Source: Tamarix chinensis | Taxonomy: Eukaryota > Streptophyta > Magnoliopsida > Caryophyllales > Tamaricaceae | Reading direction: 5' to 3' | Length of the DNA: 64,000 nt | Assembly: GCA_030549775.1 (NCBI GenBank) | Contig: CM060175.1 | Span: forward strand, 18,272,212 to 18,336,211 | Part shown: in pieces, positions 37,910-49,900 of the stretch | How positions within the stretch are numbered: position 1 is the first letter of the stretch | Layout: the number at the start of each line of letters is the position of its first letter | Position numbers and translations under genes: made by a program | The notes under the pieces: generated by a model | Told to the model about the DNA's origin: nothing | The model's database searches: none | Seen by the model: only the letters and a program-made list of their open reading frames with translations

Positions 37910-40900
37910 TGTAACACCCCACCTTTAAAAAATTTAATTATAAAATAGTAATGATATGCAATTAATTATAATAATAATTTTAGGAGATTTTTCATTAAAA
38001 TTATTATTTATTATGTGTATTGCAATGACGGTTGAGATATAAATTTAATTAGTTTAAATTTTGATAGAATTGAGATTATTAATTTTATCTCTAGCCGGAA
38101 CCCTAATATGTATATATGTCACCAAGTAACCCTGATTTTGATAACCAAATGTTTCAGTTTAAGTTAACTATTTCTATCTAGCAACCATACCCTATACTAG
38201 AGTTTGGTCTTATCCCCCATCGTCGTCCGCCGGCACAGTTTCTCCATCCCATCTCTCTTGCACATGCTTTTCTCCTTACATTTAACATGCCTCTATCACC
38301 TACACCCTACCCCATCATTTCCCACCTTCTATGTGTATGGGTTGGCTTTCTCGATCATACCTCACTTCTAGCTCCCCCTCAGTGTGTGTTTGTGTGTGTG
38401 TTTGTATAACACATTTAATGCCTCAACAACTTCCTTTCACCCTCCATTTTTTTTATCACAACTTGGCACCACCAAATGTAGCCTTCATGCTCTCTCTCCC
38501 TCCTTTTTTTCGTCATCAAACACATCCCAAAACCAACACAAAATCTATCAATTCCCACCTCCACCAAAACCCTCTCTTAGTTGCAACACTCTCCTCTATT
38601 CCACCCCCTTTGGCTTCAGCTAAAATTTTCGCCACAACAACCCCTAGCTTCGGTATTTTCCTCCACATCACATTGCCACCTTTTGGATCCTTTTGTCTTT
38701 CATCACACCCTAGAATTGGAAACTTGTGTCATTGCTCCCCAACTCCTTAGCTCTTTTTATCGTGTGAGTTCCTCCTTAGTTTCACCATTATAACACCTTT
38801 GGGCTGGTTAACTCTTAACCTTTTTCCTAACTTTTTTTAATTAAATTAGGTTTTTGCTTGTGTTATATTTGATGCTAATATATGTTTTAGTTGTGTTGAT
38901 GAAAGGGTTTATAAGAGTTTGAGTGGAGACTAGTTGGATGAATCTTACTTTATTTATTTTTCTTTGATTAAAGGTCATTGTACCCTTCTAACTAAGATGT
39001 GAAATCATGTGGTGACATATAAAAGTTGTTATGTGCTTAGGGTATGATTTATGCATGGGTTTTTGTAAGAATATGTGTGTGTGTGTGTGTATGTTTTATA
39101 CGCTAAAATTGTTGCAAAATGCATGAAAGGATATTAATATGCTAGTAAATAGGTAGTATGTATGTTTAACTTGATGATAAATATGAGCTACATGCATTTA
39201 TATTATGTTGAATGGTTAACATATGCATGCTTAGGGTTTTATTAGGGTTTTTATCTTGTTGAGGCTATTATGTTAATTCCATGATAAGTGTACCATGATT
39301 ATAATTGAATGGTAAATAGGGTTTTATACAAAGCATAGAAATATGCACACATAATTAGGGTTAGAAATATTATAATTGTTACTCACATGTTCTAGAGTTA
39401 AAAATGTTTCCTTACATGCACCAAATTGTAAATTACATTAATAATTGCCATATCATGATATAAATATGGACTTAGGTGTTTCCTAGAATGCATAACATGT
39501 TATAAATGTATGATTAGATTTTTTGGACATAACTCACTAAGTGCATGAAAAGTGAGAAAATATAGTCAATCGTTAAATTGTAAAGATTACTTATGTGTTA
39601 AAATATTATGAGTTATTATTTTTTATCCTTTTAATGAAAAATTCTCATAATAATAATGTTTGGTATGGAATATGGATGATAATGATGAAAGTAGGGTTTT
39701 GAGGGCATTTTGGTCGTTTTGACCTAATACATCTTTTGTGAATAATTGGATATACGATGGCCTTAGAATTGTGATAGGTTGACCTTAATATTGACTTTAG
39801 CCTTAACATAAACCATTCACCTTAGGGTTGACTTGGATAATTAAAAATAAAGGAAAAATGGATAATTATGAAATGGGAGTAATTGTGGAATGTGTAATAT
39901 CTATGGTCACCTCATAAATCATTAATACTTAAAGTGGAAGACCTTAAGTTTAGAAATTATTGCTCTGTAAGCTTACTTACCCTAGAGATGAGGTAGGAAC
40001 CTTTGGTTTTTTTGGTTCATTAAGGTGTCGTTGTGCCCCACTAAGGCCTTAATCTACTCTATAGATGACCTATGAGCCCTGTAGGTGTATTGATACTTAA
40101 GAATTAGGTGTCCTAGGTGTGAAGGGTATTATGTTTCCTTGTGCACCAGTATGACCAAAGTGTTGTTATGACTCTAGGTTAGATGGTTAGGAGGGTATCG
40201 TGTTCCCTTGTGTGCTAGTATGATCGATGAACTTTTATGTCTCTGCTTTATTATAGTATCCCCTTGAGTAATTAAAAATGGAAGTAATTAATGTGTAAGA
40301 ATATTAATGGGTGGTTCTAGAATACTATTTCAATAGCTGTAGTTGTGCACTCCTTTTTTAGTATGTGGTATGGTAGGTGACTTAGTGCCCTATCTTGGTA
40401 ATTGGAATGGATATGGATTTATTGATTTGGTATTTGCTTTGGTACCCTACCCTTGACATTTGGAATTGATTTTATTATGTCAGTTTTAGTCATTTCAATA
40501 TCAAATGATTTCTTAAATATATCCCTGCCATGTTGCTACCTATATGTTTAATGTGGCTTTGTATATTATTGTTGTATAATGGTTCTTTCAGTACCATAGT
40601 AATGACTAGTTCATTTCTCGATTCCTTACCTATTTAATGGGGAAGTGTTAAACTTGTAGGAATACTTTGAGGGTTTGATTTAAGGGATTCCATTAAAGCT
40701 TGAGAGTTAAGACTATGCAGTGTTCATCCCGGCATCTTTTGATTCAGATATTTCTTGAACTCTTATCTCCCCTATTATTTGTCATTTTATTATATTGTAA
40801 CTATTTGGCCTGAACCTTTTATATTTGTCAAGATAATGTTAATTTGTAAGGAAATCACTATTTTGTTCTGAAGTTATAAACTTTAATTTAAGTATAGAAA

Positions 40901-41037
40901 CATTTTTGAATTAGCATTTAATATAGAGGTGGTAGATGATGCCAGACTTATGTTGAATGTGGCGGTAACACCCATTATTTTTGTAATTAACATTTTCACA
41001 AAAAAAAATTATTAAGTAATAAATTTAGGGGTTTATA
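37910..41037 (+). mobile_element. B: solo LTR, 3,128 bp, TSD ATTAT, inside A
   Basis: It starts TGTAACACCCCACC and ends TAGGGGTTTATA (terminal TTACA decayed). ATTAT duplications lie at 37905-37909 and 41038-41042. GTGGCGGTAACACCC stands near 40962, about 75 nt before the end. The pyrimidine-rich segment has an open frame at 38331-38750 (139 codons, Ser/Pro-rich, with (GT)n encoding Cys-Val repeats), comparable to the Ser/Pro segment of the E family. A second (GT)n run is near 39075-39090. There is no gag-pol and no second LTR. B is a relative of A and shares text with it over most of its length. Confidence 0.88.
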
Positions 41038-41169
41038 ATTATGTGATATCTATGATCACCAAGTATAATTGTAACACCCTCAAAATTCACTACTGAAAAA
41101 TTTCGTTAATAAAAAGGAAACTAGCGGAAGCAAATTAATAAACCGTGAATTTTTGGAGTATTACCGCCA

Positions 41170-41215
41170 CACTTAGTACCAGACCGGTTCACTCATACCG
41201 TTCCAATACTAAGTG
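41170..41215. repeat. Subterminal hairpin of E3
   Basis: CACTTAGTACC (41170-41180) and CAATACTAAGTG (41204-41215) pair over the outer 9 bp. Same position and flanking text (TTACCGCCA before, CTAAGGCTA after) as in E1 and E2. Confidence 0.75.
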
Positions 41216-41759
41216 CTAAGGCTAAAGGAAAATGAAATACAATTTATAAGAATTTCGACAAACTTAAATCAGAGTAGCGTACCAAATGTTTACAAGAATG
41301 AAATCCACCAATGGTGGTTACAATATCAACATATACATTTAAAACCAGAAATTTCAAAGAGAAAGAGAAAAACCCTAGTAGTTCCGGATGAGACCTTACT
41401 CTCTTTCCCGTTGCCCACTTGAGTAGCACCTGAAAAGATGTGCAAGGGGCACTGCCCATTGAATAGGTAGGGGCCCCACGAATGGAACCCTTCAATACTA
41501 CGGTACTGAGTAACCCTTTAAAGTCCCACTTAAAAGCAGGCCCGCAATGTAACACATAAAACAAGCTACATACATATATAACATTCACATAATTAACATT
41601 CACATAGCATATCATTATATTGTTACGAATCGGTACTTACGGTCTTAAGCCATATCATAACGCAAACTCAAAACAATTAGGCCTTAAGCCCTTGTTCCAC
41701 TATAAGTGATTTGTACTTTCCCATAATTTTATTCACATACATAAATGGTTTTATTGAGC

Positions 41760-42050
41760 TCGGGACCCCCACTATTATTGCCGATGGACCGGAATATATA
41801 TAAATTCATCATCCAGGGCACAACGCTCCTGGCCACTATTATAACCGGTGGACCGGTACTCATAATCACATACCAGGGCAACACGCTCCTGGACCACTAT
41901 TATATCCGGTGGACCAGTACTCAATAACACATACCAGGGCAACACGCTCCTGGACCACTATTATATCCGGTGGACCGGTACTCAATAACACATACCAGGG
42001 CAACACGCTCCTGGACCACTATTATAACCGGTGGAACGGTAATCAATATC
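41760..42050. repeat. Box array of E3, about 61-bp tandem units
   Basis: CCACTATTATAWCCGGTGGACCGGT boxes start near 41768, 41835, 41896, 41957 and 42018. Between them the text 'cagggcaacacgctcctgg' is kept, so the last four copies form a regular tandem repeat, unlike the irregular spacing in E1 and E2. Confidence 0.85.
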
Positions 42051-42709
42051 ATAATCATCTGGGCCCGGCTCATTAATATTCCACTTTCAATATTAATATC
42101 TTTCCTTTTCTTTAATCAGCACATCAATCATATTTATTTGCCTCGATTGGGAGATCCATAACCCGGGACACAAAGGTACACCGGTCGTACCGGTGCATAT
42201 CAACTACTCAGTACCCTTTCAACCACGAACCCAAGGACGTAAAGGTACCCTGGTCGTACTGGTGCATAAAGCTAACTCAGTACCCTACCGAAAAGGACAC
42301 CTAATCCATAAGTATGCATACCCCCTAACTAGGTCCGTAGACCTAGAAATAGTAAGATATAGGGCCTGGCTGGGGCACAAAGGCACACCAGCAAATACCA
42401 GAATAATCGTGGACTAAACCACGTCCTTAGGGTAGCGACCCCTAAGGAGTCACCATTCCCGATCTCGAGGTCTTTCACTTTAAGTAATAGTGTCTTAATT
42501 AAGGTGATCACGAAAAGCACAATAATCCGATACTTATTCACTTTCAATCGTTCTGATATCATTAATAGTTTCTTATTCAGAAGATTATCCAGGATATCAC
42601 AGAGAAACCATTAAGGCCATACTAATACTCCTACTTGGCTAATCAGCATTATTTGAATCATATTATAATGTTCCACAATCTCAAAGACATGTTAGGTGCA
42701 AATTACTCG

Positions 42710-44060
42710 TTTGCCCTTTACTTGTAATATTGCTAAGTATCCATTCCTTACTCGCCAATTTACCATATTACCCTTTAAGTTACATAATTACCAAATTACC
42801 CTTTGACCAATTTAGATTACCAAATTATCTCATACCCTTTTTAGATCACCATTCACCCCTCATAATTGCTACACTTATCATATTTCCCATTTGGTTGGTT
42901 ATATTACCAAATCGCCCTTGTCCTTTGTTATAATTACGAAATTGCCCTCGAGTTGGATAAATTACTAAATTATCCTCCTTCCTTATCATGATTACTATTT
43001 TGCCCCTTTAATTGGTTAGATAATTATCACTTTATCCCATAATTGGCTAAATCACCAATTTCCCCTTTAGTTGGATAAATTACCAGATTGCCCTTCTCCT
43101 TTATCATAATTACCATTTTCCCCTCTCAATTATTTTAATTGTCATTTACCCTTTTTAATTATCATAAATCCCAAATTACCCTTCTTCATAATTACCAACC
43201 TTAATTTGCCCTCTTCATAATCATAGTTATTAATTTACCCTTCTCCATATTTATAATTACTATATTACCCTTCTCTTTTATTAAAATTACCATAATGCCC
43301 TTTAATTGGTTAATTTACCAGATTACCCTTCTCTAGTATCATACTTATCCAATTGCCGTTCTACAATCATAATTTAATTACTAAATTATCTTTTGTCGTT
43401 ATCATAATTACCAAGTTACCCCATATTATCGGGTTTACCATAATATCCTTTAATTCACAAGATTACTCTTCTACCCCTTACTTTCAAATTACCATAATAT
43501 CCTTTTATTCATACAAATTACCACCATACCCCTTTTTCTGGTAGAATTACCATAACACCCCTTTTTCTTTTCGAATTACTATCTTACCCTTTTACATCCC
43601 AAAATTATCATTTTTATCTTTCCTTAACAAAATTACCATTTTGCCCTCCTTTTCCAAAATTACCATATTACCCATTACTTATAAATTACCATTTCGTCAT
43701 TCACTTATACAATTACCATATTACCACTTATGAAATTACTATTTTGCCCCCTTTACTTTCAACATTGCCATATTGCCCTTTTACTTGAAAAATTACCGCT
43801 GTACCCTTTTCTCCAAAATTTACCATAATACCCCTTTACTTTTAAAATTATCATTTGGCCATTTAATCATAAAATTTCCATATTATTCTTTTATCTCAAA
43901 AATTACCATAATACCCTTCTTTCTCACAAATTACAATTTTATCCTTTACTTATAAATTATCATTTAACTCCTTTATTTTTAAATTACCAAAATACCATTT
44001 TACTTATAAAATTACCGAAATACCCTTTTCACTTATAAAATTTCCACTTAACCCTTTGTT
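42710..44060. repeat. Degenerate short-unit array (AATTACCATATTACCCTTT type)
   Basis: About 1.35 kb in which a core of the form AATTACCAWATTRCCCTTT recurs every 20-40 bp, several dozen times, in one orientation and with variable spacers. It is found only in E3. It is too irregular for a normal minisatellite and has no coding capacity. Confidence 0.85.
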
Positions 44061-46930
44061 ACACCATTTTTACAAATTTACCACCACTACATAAAATACC
44101 ACTATTTTCACTCCATTCTTATCATTTAACTCCCCAAACTTGTCATCGTTCAACACGATACTCAACTACATATATTAGATCACAAACTTCATATCACTAA
44201 AATATCCTTAGACAATAATATTACACATACATTAGCAACATAATACATCATAGGCAAGCATTTAGTATTTCCATCAATAATCAACTCCTTCCTTAATTAT
44301 CATACCTACACATGGCACAAAGCTATCATGCATTTCCCTTTTTCTTTCAATAAATATAACAACCATTTATATATCATGCTTGGCTCACAAAACATACATA
44401 AAATCATAATAAAATTCCTAATGTGCTAGCATACGTTTCCATGCATTTAAGGGAGGTTTAACAATTACCTTAATCCAGCCAAATATCAAATCTTACCAAG
44501 CATAATTAGCAACTCAACACCTAAAAATAATATCCATCATTATTATGTTAGAAATAAGGAAATAAAAAGGATAAGACTTTATAAAAGAAATTTATTTAAT
44601 AAAACACTTTAATTAATTATCAATATACCTCAAAAATTTTCCAAACAAATTCCAACACAAGGGGAAAGCTCACGCTGCATGAGCAGCGTGAGTGTCATGC
44701 ATAAATGAGAGGGGGAACGGCTCGAAGAGGGGTGAAGGAAGAAAAATGAGCCATTTTCGGGTTGAGGTCTTTGGGCTAGAAAAGAGGGTAGTTGGGGGAA
44801 GTTTCAAGGCAAGGTAAAGGTGCAGGAGTGAAGAGGGGGTGTTGGTGGTGGCTAAGGATGGTTTCTCAACGGTAGAAGGCGGTGGAGACGGCGGCGAAGA
44901 TGGATGGCGATAAGGGGAACAATGGGGAGAAAAGAAAGAAGGGGTGGAGAAGAGAGGAAGTGTAGGGCTCAAGGGGGCGGCGTGGGGGTGCAGGGCAGTA
45001 GGGGGTGGTAGCAGGAGTCATCGCAGGGGTTGGGTGCGGCGGTCGGAGCGGCGGACGGCGGCGGGGCGGAGAGATAACAGAAAAAATGAAAAGAAGGAAG
45101 GAGAGAGGAGGGAGCTCGGGGGAAGGAAGATGGATCAAAAATGGGGCAGGAAAATGGACGAATGGGAGAAGAAAAAGAAGAGGAAGGATAAGGGGGCAGA
45201 TGGTAGTGCATAGGGTGGCAGGGAGGCAGTAGGGAGGCAGGGAGAGGGTGGCAACAGGGAGGAGGGAGTTGCAGACATGGATAGGGTGCAGGGGTAGCTT
45301 GGCTCGAAATAGGGGAGAAGAGGATATGGTAGAGGGAGGGAGTAGCAGGGGCAGGTGGCAGTAGTCGCAGGTGGTCGGGCGGCAGCTGCAGGTGGTTGGG
45401 CTGCTGTCGCCTGTCGACGATGGCAGAAATGGAGGTCGGGTGTGGCAGAAGAGAGAAAGGGAAAGAGATGCTGGCGGGTGGCTGGACCGGCGCAAGAAAA
45501 GAAGAGCAACCCGGCCGATCCAAGGAAAAAAATAAAGAGGGACGTTGGGTTGCTGGACGGCGTGCGAGGAGGAGGGGCTGGGTGTGCTGGGCGGTGCGCG
45601 AGGGAGAGAAGGGAGGAAGGAGCAGGCCTGACCCAACACGCAAGGAGGGATGGCCTGGCGAGGCATCCCGAGGGAAAAGGGAAAAAAGAAAAAGGAAAAG
45701 AAGAAAAAGGGAAAAGGGGGAATGGAAAAATAGGAAAAGTAATTTAATTAAATTTATAAAATCATAAAATATAATATTCTTGGTAAATTATTTAATTTAA
45801 TAATTTAATTTATTATAATATAATATTTTAGTTTAAAAAGGATAAAGTTGGTAAAATATTAGTTTGGAAAATTATTTAAATAAAACAATATGATAAATAG
45901 CAAAATATTTATTTTTAATTTATTAAATACTCTTATCCAAATTTACATACTCTAAAATCCATAAAATAATGAAAATAATAATTTTACAAGCTAATTTTAT
46001 TTCAAATAAAGTTATTTATTAAAATATAGGTTTTGAAATTTTTGGGAAATTACAATAATACTAATATTTAAAATAGAATACCTCATGATCGGGAATAGTT
46101 TACTCTCTAGGACTAGCTACCATAGAGATGATGTAGGAGCCCTCATTTTGGATGTGGTTTCACTAGTGTGCCTTAGTGCCCTAGTATACTCTATAGGTGA
46201 CCTATAGGCCCTATAGGGAATACTAGTATTTAAAAATTATGTGACCTAGGTTGGAGGATATTGTGTTATAATGAGTGCATCAATATAACTAGTGTACTTT
46301 ATACATCTCCGGGTTGTATGGTTGGGAGGATATTATGTTGTTGTATGTGCCAGTATGACCGGTGTAACTTATACATCTCTGGGTTGTATCTTGTATCCCC
46401 TAGAATACTAAAAATGGAATTAACTAATGTATATGGATACCTGTGGTTTATTTGGATTGAATTCATTACTTTGTGCACCAGTATGGCCGGAGTACTTTAT
46501 ATGTCTCTAGGCTATTGTTGTTCTTTTGGCCTTAACTGGAATTGATTTGGTTAGTTAGTTGGTTGGGCCTTAGTACGCTACCTTGATCATCATGGATTAT
46601 AATAATATTCTTGTGTGCTTTGAGATTGATGTGAGATTGATAAGTGTGTTGGTTGTGGAGCATAAAACTTTAATGTTGTATATGTCATCTTATGGTAAGC
46701 ATATTATTGTTATCACATTTGGTTTTGTGATTTAAGCATGTCATATGATTTTATGTGATTGTGTGGAATGTGAGCATGATATCTTCTTGTAAGGTATTAT
46801 GATTTATTCGATATGAAAAATTTATATTGGTACTACATTTGCAAATTATGTTGTATAGTCTATGGAATAACACAAAGCGTATAAGTGTGGAGAGGACTAG
46901 TAGGGTCCTTTGGAGGATATTATCCTATGA

Positions 46931-49900
46931 TTTCAACTAACAAGCTATACAAACTAGTTGAATAGTTTGGGAATAACCATAGTAAACAAAGTAAACATTC
47001 TATACCAAAACACTAATTGGTTCAAGGGTAACTAGTCAGTGGGTAAAGTAATTGATTTATTAAGCCCTTAAGTAGTTTAGAGGTGTAAGGTGGATAACAA
47101 ATAATAAAATACAAATTTAACAAATTGACTGGATGACCATAACTAATTGACTAGTTTTTCCTATTACCAGTTGAGTATTCCACTATGGTATACTTATAAT
47201 CGTATGAATCAAGGTCAAAAAATTCTTACTTAGTCCCTAGCACTTCCAACCTGCATCTTAATTATCAAAGATCATATAAAATCATGTTAAGCACATAAAT
47301 AATCATTAAGACTAATGTAAAACCTTATGCATGTCAATTCATCCAAATTCATCAAAAGGTGAATAATGACCAAATTGCTTATTACATATTAATATGCCAC
47401 AATCTCATGCAAAATATGCCAATGAGCATAAATAACATCATATCATGGTCGAGCTCAACTTAAAACATAATTCATGCTCTGAGGTCGAGTGCATACTAAC
47501 ATCCTTTCACAACCTCATGCTTGAAATTTAAGATATCATGCTTAGAAAATAAATAACAAATACATAAATAACTAAAGTATCAAACCATATATTAATGTAA
47601 GTTTGAGTTATCATAACACGAAAATATTTTCTAGAAAATAAGAATAATCCTAGCCTAATGGCCCTACTATTTAGACTTTTTCATTTCCTAGGTAAAATAA
47701 ATAACTCAAATAAATAAAAACTCATAAAATCCAACACAAAAATGTTAAAAAAGTATAGGGAAGATGGAAACTATTTTCTCAACCATATCCCAAAAAATTG
47801 AAAGATTAAGAAAAGAAGAAAGAAGAAATATTCAACTCTTTCCAAATCTTAACTCTACTTCTTTTGGAAAACAAAGAAGGAATAAAATAAGGATCAAGAA
47901 TAGAATTAAAAGATAGAATTGCAGCTTTAAATTGAAGGTAAACAAGGGAAAGAACCTCAATCAATAAGGAAATAAAGGAAAGATAGAAGAAGAGCAAATC
48001 ACTTCCACACTTAAATAAAAAATATTAAGGAACAATGAGAGATAAGGAGAGTGTGAGACCTATGTGGGACACATTTAGAGTGGTGTGCATAAGGGTACCA
48101 AACATCATAGTGGACACAAAGCCTAGGATTTCATCTCTAATAAAAGGTCATACCTTCTTTCATCCCCTTCACAGGTACATGTTCTTGTGTATAATCTATC
48201 ATCACTCTATAAGTCTATGAATAAGTCAACTCATCTAATAACTAATTTCACTTCCCTATATATCCTAGTATAAGCAATGTTATCCCCAAAAGAGAGAAAA
48301 ATAGAAATAACTATACTAGTATATGGAAACATAGCAGCTTTAGCTACAAAGAAGCTAAACACAAAGGAATACAACACTCCAAAATCAAAGAGTGCACATG
48401 ATAGCAAAGGAGGCACACTGAATATACACATTGTGGAATCAACTTACCTTCCAAAATTTGATCATCTCATAATATTTAGGTGATTGTTTAATAGTGGTCC
48501 AATTTAAAGATGTTGACAAACCAAGGAGATTTGCGAGAAGCCTCAGCTTGACTCGCTAAGTGCTTGACTCATCTCATTTGTTTAGGAAAATGAATCAAAC
48601 TCGAGCCTTATCCTTAGAATTTGTTTATAAATGACCCAACCTCGAGCTAAGAGTGGTTTGGCTTGTTTATTCATAACCCATCTTGAATTTGGATCTAGCT
48701 TGTTTTGCCTCATTTGTTTATATGCTATAAATGTATAGAATTTACTTATTAATAAGATGAATAGTTAAATGAGCCTCCAATCAAGGAAAATAATTAAATG
48801 ATTTGATTATGTTTTTTGAACTTTCAAATGAATCAAATAGTTAAGTGAGATGATCCACAAATTTAATTATGATAAATGAGATGAATTCATTAAAAAACTT
48901 TTAAAAGTTTAACAAGACAAGTTGCCTCGTAAACCTTATTAAGTGGAGGTCTAGTTAGGCTCATTTGGATCATTTCAAAATCAAATAGAGATCAAGTTTT
49001 TTTGTTAAAAAAAAGCTAATTGAGACAAGCTTGATTAGAGGCTAGTCGAGTCAATTCGGCTCATCAACATCTCTATTCATATTACACTACGTGATCCCTG
49101 ATCAAAATGAAAAGTGCATGATTTTTTAGCCCTCTATTGTATAGTAGTGATGCTAGTTGAGCCCTCTAAACCCATGATGGATATGTCATTGCGCCCTACA
49201 AACAAGTGCATCCTTTTTAGACGTTAACCCCTCTAGAGTAGCACTCAAACTACCTATGTCCCAATCTATCACAAATATGACATCTAACCTATTGCCTAAA
49301 ATTTATTCCTTCTTTCACTATCCCTATTTGGATTACCTTAAGATTGCAAAAAAAAATTCATATGGAACACTAATTATAGCATTTATATATTTGTCTACAA
49401 AATTTATATCCATAGCACAATCAATCATGTTCCCTCTTCCACCCAATCTATTACGAGTGAATTGTTGGGTACCTTAATAGTTTTTATAAGTGGCACCTCT
49501 TAATTTTCATTGATAGACATTATTTTGGACGAAGTTATTTATTTTCTAATGAAGTAGCTTAAAATTTTGCTAATAGAAATATTCTTACTCATCTAGATCA
49601 CATAGACCCTTTCCAATATTCTTTCATATAGAGGTAATGCACTATCCATGCAAAAATGTCATGGAAACAAAGCTCCATTATTGAAATTTTCATCATTTAC
49701 AAGGCTCCTTGGGAGGTTGCATAGATAAATATTATTTTTTGAAACTTTTCGTCATTTATATATGCTTGCTATTCAGAAAAATACATTTTATGCCTAGGGT
49801 CATAATTTTTTTTTTATATAAGTCACAAATGTCTCATTAGTGCCAATGGTTATGAAAATGATAAGAAATTTCAGCAAAAAATATTCAACTACATAATACT

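Larger units (their letters stand above)
41070..46054 (-). mobile_element. E3: giant solo LTR, 4,985 bp, TSD ATAAT, inside A
   Basis: It starts TGTAACACCCTC and ends TTTGGGAAATTACA. ATAAT flanks it at 41065-41069 and 46055-46059. It has the E-family hairpin (41170-41215), five boxes (41768-42045), a unique ATTACCATATTACCCTTT array (42710-44060) in place of the AAT tract, and a GC/purine-rich segment (44670-45745). The segment's minus strand is open for 266 codons (44866-45666) but is Pro/Ser/Leu-rich low complexity with no domain. I did not find the TATAAATA box seen in E1, E2 and E4, so E3 may be a different subfamily. Confidence 0.9.
35961..46930 (+). mobile_element. A: LTR split by insertion of B and E3
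   Basis: It starts TGTAATATCCC after ATAAT. Arms are 35961-37909, 41043-41064 and 46060 to about 46930. Removing B (with one ATTAT) and E3 (with one ATAAT) reconnects a text (tgatatctatgatcacc, then ataatactaatattta and so on) that aligns with the uninterrupted stretch of B near 39895-39950. This proves both nested insertions. A TATA-like TATAAACC lies at 36378-36385 before a pyrimidine-rich segment, like the E family. The right end could not be found; the sequence loses similarity near 46930, so A is probably truncated. Confidence 0.75.

Noticed and set aside
44866..45747. Overlapping 100-266 codon frames in the GC-rich part of E3
   Set aside because: Frames are open on both strands at once because of purine/pyrimidine asymmetry and low complexity. 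No domain, and no clear homologue in E1, E2 or E4.
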